From contig NC_087063.1 in the NCBI RefSeq assembly GCF_963678635.1, forward strand, positions 71,073,617-71,137,616: a stretch of DNA of 64,000 nucleotides. Reading direction: 5' to 3'. Source of the stretch: Symsagittifera roscoffensis. Its lineage: Eukaryota > Xenacoelomorpha > Acoela > Convolutidae. Below the pieces are notes generated by a model that searched no databases, had not been told where the DNA came from, and saw only the letters and a list, made by a program, of their open reading frames with translations. The position numbers were made by a program, and so were the translations under genes. Below are positions 1-11,223 of the stretch, piece by piece; position 1 is the stretch's first letter; each line of letters starts with the position of its first letter.

Positions 1-1499
1 ATTCCAACCCCAAAGATAGACATCTCCAGTTGGAGACAAACAAGCGCTGTGCCAACCACCTGCTGCCACCTAAAGTTAACACTGCTTAACTTCAGGTGAA
101 AAATCACATCTAAAAATTGCACCCTTTCGATTTTGCTTTTCTTTCAATTTTTACTTCAAAAAACGTGAGTTGATTTAGCTCTAGTTGCATCAAAGCACTA
201 GAATGATTTAATCAAGTCATAAGAAAATGTCAAAAAATCTGCACATATAAATCTTCAGTATTCAATTCATCATCGAAATAATATAACATCTAAGCAGTCC
301 CTCCTCTTTTGCGGCACTTTTTGAATTATCAATGAAATTGGTGTTTTTGAGTGACTTGCATCCACTGATGCAAAAGACTTCACCCATGAGGAGTGCAAAG
401 ATGACCTTAGTTGATATAGTTTAATGTAAAGTAGCTCTCTTGTCGTTTCTCGCTAAGTTTTTCAGCAAGTCTCTGTATCGTTTTTGTGCCTGTAGATGCT
501 GTGCACCGCTGACGTATGAGAAGATAATCTGTCTAAAGCGACTTTTCTCAAAACCTAGACTTTGAAAGTATTTGGAAAATTTTATGCACTTATGGTAAAT
601 TGGTTCTAGGTTGCAATTGAATTTAGCTAAGAGCAGCGCATTTAGCTAATTTGGTGCTTTTTTTTCTGGGGCCATGTTCACAGTGTTATTTTACTTTCGC
701 TAAATTTTTCCTGGAGATTTAATCATTTTCGTTCCTGGCATCCTGTTTTCGTTTTCTTGGTTTCCTCAAAAGTTTTTTTCCTTAGGTCGAAATGCAGTAA
801 GTGGATCGCTGGAATCTAAAAAATCTGATGTTTCTTTAGACAATCCTTAGGCACTGGAACGTTCTGCCGGCAATTTCAAATTGAGGCCGCCCTTAATAAA
901 TGACAGAGAAAATATGTCTCTTTGCTGCTGACTGATTCTGCTTTGCCAATTAGTTCAGGTACAAGTTTTTGTTATTTTTTTTAAATCGTTTTTTCAGGCA
1001 ATTGCTTAAATTTGGAGTTAAATAAGGAGTTGTTCTAGTTGAAAATGAAAATTTTTCTTGCACAACTTTTGTATTGCATGTATTGTTGTCAATGTCGTGG
1101 ATTTACAACAATGCTGTCGGTTAGATTAGTCCCTTTTGTTACAAATTAGAACAGTTACTAAATAAACGCCACCAACAAAGGTTTCGCTCAGAAAATTTTT
1201 GTTCAAATAATTTCTACATCGTTTTGAACATTTATAAAAGTTTCAAACCGAGGTATGATTCGAAATGTTTTGAAGATGAAATCGTTTCGTGTTGCTTTGC
1301 TTCACGTCTTCGGCCGCCTGAAAACTTCTTAAGTCGCGTTTGTACGGGCTTGAATATACATTTTGTGGCGATGTCTATGCAAGTTTCATTTCAAGCTCAA
1401 CGCTAAGCTTTTGCAAACTTATGTTGAACTGCTTAAAAAAACTTTGATGGTTATGTAGCAGTAGTAGTATAGACTTTGGATCCAGCCGAGTTGACTTTT
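1..1499. other. AT-rich non-coding DNA, nothing recognised
   Basis: No reading frame longer than about 60 codons and no recognisable protein motif was seen on either strand. Composition is AT-rich with many short T runs. It may be host intergenic or intronic DNA, or the eroded continuation of the LINE that follows. Confidence 0.5.
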
Positions 1500-2690
1500 T
1501 GAATTGGGTTACAAATTCCGCAATTGCACATGAAAGTCCACCAACATGTATTAGCATCCGAATAGCCTTTGGTAAAGTTTATTCCAGTATATTTTGATAG
1601 AGATTTGTTGATTTCGCTTTTGATATTTTGGTGTGCTTTGTGATTATCTTTAAATGATTGCGTGATCTTAGCCAGAAGTTTTTGTCTGCCTTTCTTGTGC
1701 GTATTTTGGTAGGACTAATTTTGTCTAGTTATAGTCGCAGTGGTTGTTTCTATTTTTGATCTTATTGGTAGATCAATGTTACAATTTTCTTTTAGAAAAA
1801 AAAGTAATAGAAGGAGATCGTGTATTTCAAAAAACATAGAAACATTTAAGATTTCCAGCTTTACCAGTCTAGTCTGGACTTATAATTTAAGCTCCAATCG
1901 TTCAAGATCCAGGTGATAGCTTTGCGTTGAACTTTTTCTAGCTCTTTCATTTGTTGTGTTTACAGACCGGTCTTGGGACGCGCAGCTAATCACCTGTAGA
2001 ATATAGCCCGCATATGCATTCAATTTTGTTTTGATTTCAGACTTGGTAGAGATTTTGCCCTTTAGGAAGTAGTGCGTTTTCCAGGCTTTGTTGCATCGCT
2101 TTTCGCAGTTTGAAATCCAAGAATGTAATTGACATTATCACAAGCAAGTCCTTCTGTTCATTCTTCGTATCAATTTTTGACCATTAAGCTTAAACTCCTG
2201 TTCATTTTTTTATTTTTTGATTGGTAATATGTAACAATTTCTCTCACCTAAATTCATTTTGTTCTTTGCAGCATTTTTCTATTTTATCGTTGCCGACTTA
2301 GAGGTTTTCCAGACCGGTTGCTAAAAATTTATAGTCATCAGCCAAATGGTTCTCACTGTTCTACTTGTTAAGGCAAGTCGTTGATATTGGTAATAAAAAG
2401 TAGAGGTCTAACTAGCGATGCTTGGGGTAAACCACTTATGACTTCGTTGGTTTCAGAGCAGATTTCATTTACATTTTGCTTCTGTTTGTCAGATAATTTG
2501 AGAGTATTTTCTTCCTGAACTGTATTGATGAGGGACACTGTCGAAGTCTTTTTTGAAATCTAAGCATAAAACGAATACTTCGTTCTCGTTGTCGTCGTAA
2601 TGTTTGTAAAGTTGGTTAAGAAAAACACGCATTTGAGTTATTACTGATCGCTTTTTTTTAAAAAAAAAACCATATTGCGAGTAGTGCATA
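1500..2690 (-). pseudogene. Decayed CR1/Jockey-like LINE reverse transcriptase fragment
   Basis: Read on the minus strand, scattered frames give non-LTR reverse transcriptase landmarks in the right order. At 2690-2520 is a palm-motif block ending in LDFKKDFDSVPH, the usual LDFSKAFDxVPH of CR1/Jockey elements. At about 2440-2380 is GLPQASLVRPLLFITNINDLP, split by a shift, matching the SGVPQGSVLGPLLF-INDLP block. The next segment has ADDYKF in place of FADDTKL. At about 1945-1880 is ELEKVQRKAIT, the VQRRAT motif of the C-terminal region. Stops and frameshifts occur every few dozen codons, so this is a dead copy. No ORF1, 5' end or 3' tail could be fixed, and the left edge is approximate. What is seen is motif order; the CR1/Jockey assignment is from family knowledge. 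Confidence 0.75.
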
Positions 2691-3006
2691 GTGTTTATAA
2701 CAAATTCGTAAGTTTGTCGATTATTGCTGTTTCCAGCAATTTTGAGGTGTTGCAGAGTTAGCTGATTGGTATGTATTGCTCTATGTCAACATCTTTAAAT
2801 CTTGGGCATTTTCTCAGGATAGGATTGCCTATGTTATCGGCAGCGCATGCCTTGTTCGTACCTAGTTTTTCGAGGAATTGTTCTAATTCTGTCTTGGAAT
2901 TAAAAAGTTCTGAAATCTTACTCTTTATTCTATTTGTATTACTTAAGATTACCTACCACAATATAAGTTGTGTTAACTTACACGTTTCTCGCTTCAGACA
3001 TTGAAA

Positions 3007-3949
3007 ATGGCTGCACGAAAAACCGCGACCGACGGTAATGTAGAAGCTCCTGACGCCAGGAGAGTCGTCATTGAAAATGGAGCCGGAGCCCCAGCCCCTG
3101 CGAGACCGCAACCAGCGAATAACTTGCCACCGCCGCATAACATCCAGAACCAAAAACGGGATGTTATAACTCCACAAACCAGCACTGGAGTAATAGAAGG
3201 AGTAGCTAAGACTGTAATCGGACCTAATCCCCGTGGATCGATATCCTATATCATTATCCCGAGAAATTCGTTTTACAATTTCTTTAATACTCTATATAAC
3301 TCTCTTACGAACACAGCGTTCGAAATGGCAGGCTACGAGCCTGAAAATATGATTACCATAGATGAGTTTAGACAAGTTTGCACTTATTTGTTGAAGGCAT
3401 GCCTTGACTGCGTCTTCTCGTCCATTTCTGGACAAAGACCTGCTCAACGCATCGCCCTCCGGAAACCGTTCGAAGTCCCGACCAGCCTTGGAAAAGTCTT
3501 GAACGCTATCGGAGCGTTCCATTGCGGAACGTTAGATATTACTATCTGCCCAAACGCATGGCCGGCAGAAGTAAAGGAAGCTCATCGTATAAATACCCTC
3601 GACTTGGACCACATGGCGTCATTCGCCAATCTAGTTAGATTTGGTAACAGACCGTTCTGGAACACGACAACCGTGAGTGGTATTGACACGGGCACTGCCT
3701 ATTGGGCCCTCTCCCACACGAACAGCCATCAAGGTCAATGACACAGCAGTTCTGGCGACAGGATCCGTGACAGTAATAGCCGCGTTTAGGGATTTCACGC
3801 CTTATGACGCTGTTCTGACTGCAATATTCAAGCGAAATTTTAACGGACAGATTCCGTTGCTTGGAGCGAACGTCGAAATTATGCCTTGGACCTCAGATGC
3901 AATCAATAACTTACAAGAAATCAGAAGAAGGTTTTGCGTCGACGCGTAA
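3007..3949 (+). CDS. Array gene copy 1, family unknown, two predicted exons
   Basis: The ATG at 3007 opens a frame that stops at 3741, while a frame one base away stays open from 3677 to 3949. A GT-AG intron at 3644-3725 (82 nt, donor G|GTAACA, acceptor CACACGAACAG) joins the two frames into 286 codons. A +1 frameshift within 3677-3741 is the alternative. The N-terminus is Ala/Pro-rich and probably disordered (residues 1 to about 55); the rest is a compact globular region with hydrophobic segments and two cysteines near FHCG and ICP. No signal peptide or membrane helix stands out. I do not recognise the family. The compact size and Pro/Ala-rich N-terminus recall small RNA-virus coat proteins, so an endogenised viral gene is possible but unproven. 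Upstream, TTTCAG sits just before ACATTGAAAATG, so the mRNA is probably cis- or trans-spliced there. Confidence 0.65.
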
Positions 3950-4184
3950 CTCGATGATTAAGATCTTAACTGGTTATGATGTAACAGTTTATGATTTGTA
4001 CTATGTTTTTGTTGGCGGTTTTATATAGCTTTGTAAAGATATATAATTACTGTTGTACCAAACATACTTTAAAGGAAATAAAAACTTCTGAAATCTTACT
4101 TTTTATTCTATTTGCATTACTTAAGATTATCTACCACAATATAAGTTGTGTTCATTTACACGCTTCTCGTTTCAGACATTGAAA

Positions 4185-5124
4185 ATGGCTGCACGAAAAA
4201 CCGCGACCGACGGTAATGTAGAAGCTCCTGACGCCAGGAGAGTCATTGAAAATGGAGCCGGAGCCCCAGCCCCTGCGAGACCGCAACCAGCGAATAACTT
4301 GCCACCGCCGCATAACACCCAGAACCAAAAACGGGATGTTATAACTCCACAAACCAGCACTGGAGTAATAGAAGGAGTAGCTAAGACTGTAATCGGACCT
4401 TATCCCCGTGGATCGATATCCTATATCATTATCCCGAGAAATTCGTTTTACAATTTCTTTAATACTCTATATAACTCTCTTACGAACACAGCGTTCAAAA
4501 TGGCAGGCTACGAACCTGAAAATATGATTACCATAGATGAGTTTAGACAAGTTTGCACTTATTTGTTGAAGGCATGCCTTGACTGCGTCTTCTCGTCCAT
4601 TTCTGGACAAAGACCTGCTCAACGCATCGCCCTCCGGAAACCGTTCGAAGTCCCGACCAGCCTTGGAAACGTCTTGAACGCTATCGGAGCGTTCCATTGC
4701 GGAACGTTAGATATTACTATCTGCCCACACGCATGGCCGGCAGAAGTAAAGGAAGCTCATCGTATAAATACCCTCGACTTGGACCACATGGCGTCATTCG
4801 CCAATCTAGTTAGATTTGGTAACAGACCGTTCTGGAACACGACAACCGTGAGTGGTATTGACACGGGCACTGCCTATTGGGCCCTCTCCCACACGAACAG
4901 CCATCAAGGTCAATGACACAGCAGTTCTGGCGACAGGATCCGTGACAGTAATAGCCGTGTTTAGGGATTTCACGCCTTATGACGCTGTTCTGACTGCAAT
5001 ATTCAAGCGAAATTTTAACGGACAGATTCCGTTGCTTGGAGCGAACGTCGAAATTATGCCTTGGACCTCAGATGCAATCAATAACTTACAAGAAATCAGA
5101 AGAAGGTTTTGCGTCGACGCGTAA
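4185..5124 (+). CDS. Array gene copy 2, family unknown
   Basis: Second full copy, with the same start context, the same predicted 82-nt intron (4819-4900) and the same stop as copy 1. It lacks the extra GTC codon near the N-terminus and has a few replacements: N to Y in the GPNPRG segment, E to K before MAGYEP, K to N in the SLGKVL segment, and N to H in ICPNAWP. The frame break is at exactly the same place as in copy 1. It is therefore ancestral to the array and not a recent mutation, which favours an intron. An AATAAA signal follows near 5253. Function unknown. Confidence 0.65.
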
Positions 5125-5359
5125 CTCGATGATTAAGATCTTAACTGGTTATGATGTAACAGTTTATGATTTGTACTATGTTTTTGTTGGCGGTTTTATA
5201 TAGCTTTGTAAAGATATATAATTACTGTTGTACCAAACATACTTTAAAGGAAATAAAAACTTCTGAAATCTTACTTTTTATTCTATTTGCATTACTTAAG
5301 ATTATCTACCACAATATAAGTTGTGTTCATTTACACGCTTCTCGTTTCAGACATTGAAA

Positions 5360-6127
5360 ATGGCTGCACGAAAAACCGCGACCGACGGTAATGTAGAAGC
5401 TCCTGATGCCAGGAGAGTCATTGAAAATGGAGCCGGAGCCCCAGCCCCTGCGAGACCGCAACCAGCGAATAACTTGCCGCCGCCGCCGCATAACATCCAG
5501 AACCAAAAACGGGATGTTATAACTCCACAAACCAGCACTGGAGTAATAGAAGGAGTAGCTAAGACTGTAATCGGACCTAATCCCCGTGGATCGATATCCT
5601 ATATCATTATCCCGAGAAATTCGTTTTATAATTTCTTTAATACTCTATATAACTCTCTTACGAACACAGCGTTCAAAATGGCAGGCTACGAGCCTGAAAA
5701 TATGATTACCATAGATGAGTTTAGACAAGTTTGCACTTATTTGTTGAAGGCATGCCTTGACTGCGTCTTCTCGTCCATTTCTGGACAAAGACCTGCTCAA
5801 CGCATCGCCCTCCGGAAACCGTTCGAAGTCCCGACCAGCCTTGGAAAAGTCTTGAACGCTATCGGAGCGTTCCATTGCGGAACGTTAGATATTACTATCT
5901 GCCCACACGCATGGCCGGCAGAAGTAAAGGAAGCTCATCGTATAAATACCCTCGACTTGGACCACATGGCGTCATTCGCCAATCTAGTTAGATTTGGTAA
6001 CAGACCGTTCTGGAACACAACCGTGAGTGGTATTGACACGGGCACTGCCTATTGGGCCCTCTCCCACACGAACAGCCATCAAGGTCAATGACACAGCAGT
6101 TCTGGCGACAGGATCCGTGACAGTAAT
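5360..6127 (+). pseudogene. Array gene copy 3, interrupted by the Gypsy insertion
   Basis: This copy reads normally from its ATG through the predicted intron (5997-6075, 79 nt; 3 nt shorter than in copies 1 and 2, and that deletion falls inside the predicted intron). It continues about 50 bases into exon 2 before the Gypsy LTR begins at 6128. It has four prolines where copies 1 and 2 have three (extra CCG). The remaining 3' coding part and poly(A) signal are missing, so it is inactivated unless the inserted LTR supplies a terminator. Confidence 0.8.
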
Positions 6128-6379
6128 TGATATAGGGACCAGTTTTGAGTTTATGTAAGTGCTATCAATTCTTCTAGATAGACACCAGTTTGAGTTTATG
6201 TAAGTGCTATCAATTCTTCTTTCTGTCTGGGGACCTGCTGTCTTGACCTTGCGATCTCTAATGTCCGATGGGATCTGAAATAAAAGAGTGCAGTAAGATT
6301 TCGATTTGATGCCTAACAGTTTGTCTACAATACAACTTATTAACAACCTTTTTGAAATTCCAAACTTACGACTTTAACA
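6128..6379 (+). repeat. 5' LTR of the Gypsy element
   Basis: It starts TGATATAGGG immediately after array sequence and ends ACTTTAACA directly before the primer binding site, giving the standard TG...CA ends and a length of 252 bp. An AATAAA signal lies near 6280. Inside it a segment of about 37-38 bp is duplicated in tandem, 45 bp apart (GAGTTTATGTAAGTGCTATC at 6147 and again at 6192). There is no second copy on the right side of the element for comparison. Confidence 0.75.
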
Positions 6380-6832
6380 TGGCGCAGCCAGCAGAGAAAA
6401 AAGGAGGGGGAAAAATCCATTAAATACAGTAGCATTTTGGGAAACACGAACGCCGGAACCTCCAGTATATTGGGAGGAGTGGATAATTAAAATTCACTGG
6501 GGGATGATAGCAAAATACGACGGCTATCACGGCGTTGCCAGAAGAAGTAAATGGGAAAAACCGTCTCGAGTCGGAAAAGAAGTTAAAGTCTAATCTATAT
6601 CTATGTATCGGAGACGAGGCGCAACGGATATTCAAAGCACGGAAACCGACGGTTAACATTAAAACTGAACGGTACCCACGGGTTCTAGATGAGATGCAAA
6701 ATGTTTTCCAACGTGAAAGGAATGTAACAACGTGAGAACGAAACATTCGAAAAATTTCATGCGGAACTTAGTGCCCTAGCAGGAAGATGTGATTTTGCCA
6801 ACGCGGCCGAAAACGTTCGTGATATTTTCATT
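6379..6832 (+). pseudogene. Gypsy Gag capsid region, frameshifted
   Basis: An ATG overlapping the primer site opens a short frame (MAQPAEKKGGGK) that stops at about 6421. Gag-like sequence then continues in other frames: a WEEWIIKIHWGMI segment near 6470, a helix-rich segment to 6735, and from about 6731 a frame reading FEKFHAELSALAGRCDFAN, the conserved F-x-LxxLaxxCxF stretch of Gypsy capsids. That last frame runs on without a break into the nucleocapsid ORF. At least two frameshifts are needed, so this is a broken gene. Confidence 0.65.
6380..6397 (+). other. Primer binding site of the Gypsy element
   Basis: TGGCGCAGCCAGCAGAGA follows the LTR with no spacer. The first nine bases (TGGCGCAGC) resemble the tRNA-Ser-type primer sites (TGGCGCAGT...) used by some insect Gypsy elements. 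The tRNA identity is inferred from memory of those sites. Confidence 0.55.
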
Positions 6833-7852
6833 ATGAATATGCGGGAATCGGACTGCCAACGAGAATTGTCACGATCAACTAAGTTACCGGAGGAAGTTTA
6901 CCGGATCGCCTTATCATATGAACGTGGTGAGCGCGCATACAAATCATATACGGGAAAACCAGCATCATCAGCTCCGGCAATTTCAATAAAACAGGAACCA
7001 GTAAATAATATAAGAAGGGGACAAGGATTTTTTCGAGGCCGAGGACGTGCGGGACGTGGAGGATATACCCAAGGATCAAGTAGTAGTGGGGGAAGCGGAA
7101 ATAACCGTAGGTGCTACAATTGCGACGCGCCAAATTTTACCCTGGACCACATCGCGAGCTGTCCTGCAAAAGGAGCAACATGTAACTCATGCCGAAAACT
7201 GGGACATTTTGAACGAACATGCCGAGGAATTAGAAGGGGTACTAACCAGTGGAGAGGACGTGGACGAGTCGGATTGGTCAGGGAGGAAAATGAGCATCAT
7301 CAAAGTACGCAGAACGTAAACGAATTGAACGAAGACCCAGTATCGTGGGTGAATCAGCAGGGGTGTGGGGAAAACGAGTCCATGACGTCGGGATCGGATG
7401 ATTACATGGTAATGTCGATAAAAAGGAAGAAAAATGAGACTGAATTAAAGATCTCTGGGGCCCGCGTTCAAGTGGAGGTGTCAGGTAAAAAGATGTGGTT
7501 GTGGATAGATAGTGGATCTCCAGTAACTATCTTCAGCATAAACGACCTAAAAACAACGTTAGGAAAAGCAAACATTCAACTACAACCGTCAAAGGAGGAA
7601 TTTCTGGATTACAACAACAATCGAATAAACATACTAGGGAAGGTAACAGTGATGATGTCGCTAAATGGCTGGGCAGCACCAGCGCGGGTGTCAGTAATAT
7701 CCGGAAATCATCAATCAATCCTCGGGCGCGACCTGATGGGCACCCTGGGTCTCGAGCTAGTTCAAAGAAAGAAAGTGATGGGAATCACAGGGGAAGGGAC
7801 CAGTGGGATCACAGGAGGAGGAATACGACGAATTGCAAACATACTTTTGTAA
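6833..7852 (+). CDS. Gypsy Gag C-terminus, nucleocapsid and aspartic protease
   Basis: A 339-codon open stretch; the frame is open upstream to about 6731, so the listed start is not a true initiator. Residues 60-85 are Arg/Gly-rich (RGRGRAGRGG). A CCHC-like region follows: CYNCDAPNFTLDHIASC, then CNSCRKLGHFERTC, which fits CX2CX4HX4C exactly and would bind RNA. About 100 residues later comes WLWIDSGSPVTIF, the DSG active-site motif of a retropepsin, with ILGRDLMG as the usual second protease motif. The protease would cleave the polyprotein; the frame ends at 7852, and reverse transcriptase continues in another frame from about 7803. Confidence 0.85.
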   Translation: MNMRESDCQRELSRSTKLPEEVYRIALSYERGERAYKSYTGKPASSAPAISIKQEPVNNIRRGQGFFRGRGRAGRGGYTQGSSSSGGSGNNRRCYNCDAPNFTLDHIASCPAKGATCNSCRKLGHFERTCRGIRRGTNQWRGRGRVGLVREENEHHQSTQNVNELNEDPVSWVNQQGCGENESMTSGSDDYMVMSIKRKKNETELKISGARVQVEVSGKKMWLWIDSGSPVTIFSINDLKTTLGKANIQLQPSKEEFLDYNNNRINILGKVTVMMSLNGWAAPARVSVISGNHQSILGRDLMGTLGLELVQRKKVMGITGEGTSGITGGGIRRIANILL

Positions 7853-8850
7853 ATTGTACCCAAATTTATTTACTAGGATAGGGAAGATCCGAAATGCGAA
7901 AGTAAGAGCTGAATTTTTTGAAAATTTGAAGCCCATACAACAAAAAGGGCGTAGGGTGCCAATCAGTCTACAAGAAAAGGTGGATAAAGGTGGATTCATC
8001 GGCTGATAAATGAAGGACATATCATAAAATTACAAGAGTGCTCAGATAAGTATTTCGTCTCTCCTATCGTCATTACAGTAACAAAGGACGGAAGCATAAA
8101 ACTAGCACTAGAATCAAGAGAATTGAATAAACAGGTACACAAAAATAAGTACCAGATGCCGAATATTGACGAATTAATTGACGGAGTAAGTCAGATTATT
8201 GCGGAGAAAAAATCGGGGAATGTATACTTTACAACATTGGACTTCACATATGCGTACGGACAAGTCGCATTAGAACAGAAAACAAGCGAGCAATGCAATT
8301 TCTCATTAGTCGGCGGAAAATCCACGGGGAGTTATCGTTTTAAAAACGGTTTTTACGGACTTACGTCAATGCCGGCGGAATTCCAGAAGGTAATAGATAA
8401 TTTACTGAAGGAGTTCCCCCAGGCTAACGCGTTTATTGATGATATCTTAATTGCTTCAAAAGGAACTAAAATCGAACACATTGCGTTAGTGGAAAAGATA
8501 TTGAAAAAGCTGGACGTCTCCAATGTCGCGTTAAAATTGCGAAAATGCGAAAACTGAGTGCGATTGGCTTGGATTTCGAATTGGGGAAAGTGGTATAACG
8601 CCCTTAGTAAGAAAAACACAAGCTGTAGAAGACTTGAAAACCCCGAAATCTCGAAAGCAGTTGAAATCCTTGATGGGTTCGTTACATAGCTTACACAAAT
8701 TTTTACCCAAACTTGCCGAGTTAAGCGCACCGTTAAGGCCATTACTGAGCCAAAATAATGATTTTGTTTGGACGCCCGTGTGCGAAAATGCGTTCCAACA
8801 ATTAAAATCGCTTGTGAAAAATATCGTCGAATTACGACATTCACCGTGAA
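7803..8850 (+). pseudogene. Gypsy reverse transcriptase, split by frameshifts
   Basis: Three open pieces (7803-8006, 8123-8557, 8634-8849) and the joins between them give a complete but broken reverse transcriptase. The first has the PxxVRAEFFENLKP-type finger region. The second has TTLDFTYAYGQVAL (motif A), FYGLTSMPAEFQKVID (motif B) and AFIDDILIASKG (motif C, FIDD for the YxDD catalytic aspartates). The third has the thumb/connection SRKQLKSLMG with the following LAELSAPLRPLL. Catalytic aspartates are kept. Breaks at about 8010, 8560 and 8850 are single-base shifts, as the protein signal resumes immediately in the next frame. Confidence 0.85.
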
Positions 8851-11223
8851 ACTAGAATCATTTGTGACGCTAGCCACGATGGCCTAGGGGCCGTTTTAGA
8901 ACAGTATGGCGCCTCCGGATGGCATCCGATTTCGTTTGCATCTCGTTACCTTAATCCGGCTGAGAAAAAATACTCCACAAACGAATTGGAATTACTCGCG
9001 GTAGTGTGGGCCACGGAACATTTTCGGAATTATATATACGGTCGATATTTCACAGTGATATCTGATCATAAAGCGCTACTCACATTGTTGAATTCGTCAC
9101 CAAAAGGAAATAAAACATTTTTCAGTCGCTTAACTCGTTGGTATGATCGTCTGGTGCCATACGACTTCAAGGTTGAACATCGACAAGGGTCAAAAATGGG
9201 GATGGCTGACTATCTGTCTCAGTTTCCGACCGCAGAGGCACCCGAGACGAGCCATTACGATGAAAATTTTACAGTAGCAAAGATAAGAATGATAAACGCG
9301 GCGTTGAAGCCTAAGGACAAAATGAAGCCTAGGGGTCAAGAAGTGAACAACATTCAGCGAAAACCGACGGTAGGGGGCGTAAAGTCATGTGTCGACACAG
9401 CGAAAGCAGTTTCATCCAATGAGAATGTAAGAACAGACAATTATGCAAATATTCACCGTGAGCACAAACGCTCAATAGAGGGCGTATTTACATGCAACCG
9501 ACGGTTAACCAATCAGCGTCGAGATATTTGCATACCGAAGGAAATATGCAAATACCGAAGAACGAGATTCAGACTTTGTTCTCATTGCTTAAATTACAGT
9601 TGCCAAAACAAAAAATTTATTCAATACCCTCGAAACCCTTCCATTTCATCAAATTACAAGTACAAACCTTCGGTGCCAACAAATTATAAGTGCGAACCAC
9701 CCATCTTACAAGAATGCAGTGAAAGGCCACCTACTTTGAAAATTTACAGTAGTAAAGATTATAGTGAAAAGCCAATTACTTTGAAAAAATACAGTAGCAA
9801 CTCTGGGAGAAATAACATGAGTAATTCGCCAGAAAAGTATGATCCTCCAACTTCGGCAATAGTCAACACATCAACTAATTCGGGAAATGTTAATCTAAAT
9901 ATTGTGTTAAACCGTCTAAGTCAACCTCCCAGCGTTAGCTCGGATTCCGATATTCAGATGATACCACCTGAAAAACTTGATACTAAACAAACTAATTCTA
10001 AAAAACTGAATACAATTATATCTTTTCCACATCAGTTCCCCGGTTTATCGTACCCACTTGTACAAAATGAAAAATGGATCTATTCCATAGTGCCGTCGGA
10101 TAGTAAAATCGTGAAGAAAATTGAACACCCAGAAGTTTTGAATTTAAAATTAATCGAAGCAAACATTGAAAGAGACCCAATTATGAAGACCATCCGAGAC
10201 AACATCAGAGACAGGAGCCCACGAGCAAAGGAGATTATTACAAAATTAGGACAATACTACGCCCAGCATTACAACGATTTCGCAGTAAGGGAGAATTGCC
10301 TGTGGATGGACGGCCGGTTAGCGATACCGAAGGACCTATCATCAGCAATTCTAAATCGTCTCCATTATAACCATCATGGGAGGGATAAAATGTTCGCGGC
10401 GGCAAAGGACGTGTGGATTCCTCTTATGCGCCGAAATATCGCGGCCACAGCCAAATACTGCAAAAGCTGTGTAGAAGCAGGTAACAACCTTAAACCAGAC
10501 ATTCCCAAAAATGACATGGGGGAAACGTACAATCCTAAGGAACCAAATGATTTGGTCCAATTAGACTTCTGGGGTCCAGTAAACTATGTTAGGGGTCGAA
10601 AAAAATATGTACTTAAAGCAGTAGATACTTTCTCGCATTGGCCGTCAGCGTATGTTTGTTCAAGCAACAAATCAAAAAGTGTATTGAAATTCCTAAGGAA
10701 GTACATAAATACTCATGGACACCCAAGGAAATTGCACATGGATCAAGCCACGGGGTTTTTCTCGAACGAAATTCAAAACTTCTGTAACTACGAAGGTTTT
10801 GAACTTATTAAATCTCCGGTTAGGGACCATCGTGCAACAGGAATGGTTGAACGGACTATTGGGTCGATAAAAAATTACGTGTTGACTTATCTCCAGGAAA
10901 ATAAGAACTACAAGTTTGGGGAGATGATCTCCCGTGCGCTTAGTGCATTACGTTTCGTGACACACTCTAAAACTAAACGAACGCCATTCGAAGCATACCA
11001 TGGTCGAGAAGCTAATACGGCACTGCGAAACTTAACGAAAAGGCCGTCATTAAAAAACCTAAATTGGAACAATGTCGTTAATCAAAAGTTATCTTGTTTA
11101 GACAAGGCGGGAAACCTCCCAGATGTTGAACTTACCCTAGATTGGGAGAAGAGAAGTGACTTAGTGTTCGCCCCCCCCCCCAAAATAGGAAAGCTCCAAT
11201 CATGTTGGACGATGACGAGGTAG
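8851..11223 (+). CDS. Gypsy RNase H and integrase
   Basis: The frame is open from about 8851, and a TRIICDASHDGLGAVL RNase H start lies before the first nominal initiator at 8986. RNase H motifs include NELELLAVVWATEHF and VISDHKALLTLL. A long low-complexity linker of Ser/Thr/Lys/Pro-rich sequence follows (about residues 90-370). Integrase then has an HHCC zinc region (HYNHHGRDKMF ... YCKSC) and the DDE core: LDFWG, HMDQATGF and GMVERT supply the D, D and E. The C-terminus ends in a frame break at a run of ten or more C at about 11171. This is the best preserved part of the element. Confidence 0.88.
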   Translation, partial: TRIICDASHDGLGAVLEQYGASGWHPISFASRYLNPAEKKYSTNELELLAVVWATEHFRNYIYGRYFTVISDHKALLTLLNSSPKGNKTFFSRLTRWYDRLVPYDFKVEHRQGSKMGMADYLSQFPTAEAPETSHYDENFTVAKIRMINAALKPKDKMKPRGQEVNNIQRKPTVGGVKSCVDTAKAVSSNENVRTDNYANIHREHKRSIEGVFTCNRRLTNQRRDICIPKEICKYRRTRFRLCSHCLNYSCQNKKFIQYPRNPSISSNYKYKPSVPTNYKCEPPILQECSERPPTLKIYSSKDYSEKPITLKKYSSNSGRNNMSNSPEKYDPPTSAIVNTSTNSGNVNLNIVLNRLSQPPSVSSDSDIQMIPPEKLDTKQTNSKKLNTIISFPHQFPGLSYPLVQNEKWIYSIVPSDSKIVKKIEHPEVLNLKLIEANIERDPIMKTIRDNIRDRSPRAKEIITKLGQYYAQHYNDFAVRENCLWMDGRLAIPKDLSSAILNRLHYNHHGRDKMFAAAKDVWIPLMRRNIAATAKYCKSCVEAGNNLKPDIPKNDMGETYNPKEPNDLVQLDFWGPVNYVRGRKKYVLKAVDTFSHWPSAYVCSSNKSKSVLKFLRKYINTHGHPRKLHMDQATGFFSNEIQNFCNYEGFELIKSPVRDHRATGMVERTIGSIKNYVLTYLQENKNYKFGEMISRALSALRFVTHSKTKRTPFEAYHGREANTALRNLTKRPSLKNLNWNNVVNQKLSCLDKAGNLPDVELTLDWEKRSDLVFAPPPKIGKLQSCWTMTR

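Larger units (their letters stand above)
2901..6127 (+). repeat. Tandem array of 1175-bp gene units, left part (copies 1-3)
   Basis: The same unit repeats head to tail, with ATG codons at 3007, 4185 and 5360 (spacings 1178 and 1175). Similarity starts near 2901, in what is elsewhere the AATAAA/spacer part of the unit. Each unit contains a pyrimidine-rich stretch ending TTTCAG 9 bases before the ATG, a coding region, and an AATAAA signal about 235 bases after the stop (near 4078 and 5253). Copies are almost identical; the visible indels are multiples of three: an extra GTC codon near 3065 in copy 1, one extra CCG near 5482 in copy 3, and 3 bases missing near 6018 in copy 3. Copy 3 is cut at 6127 by a Gypsy insertion. 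Confidence 0.93.
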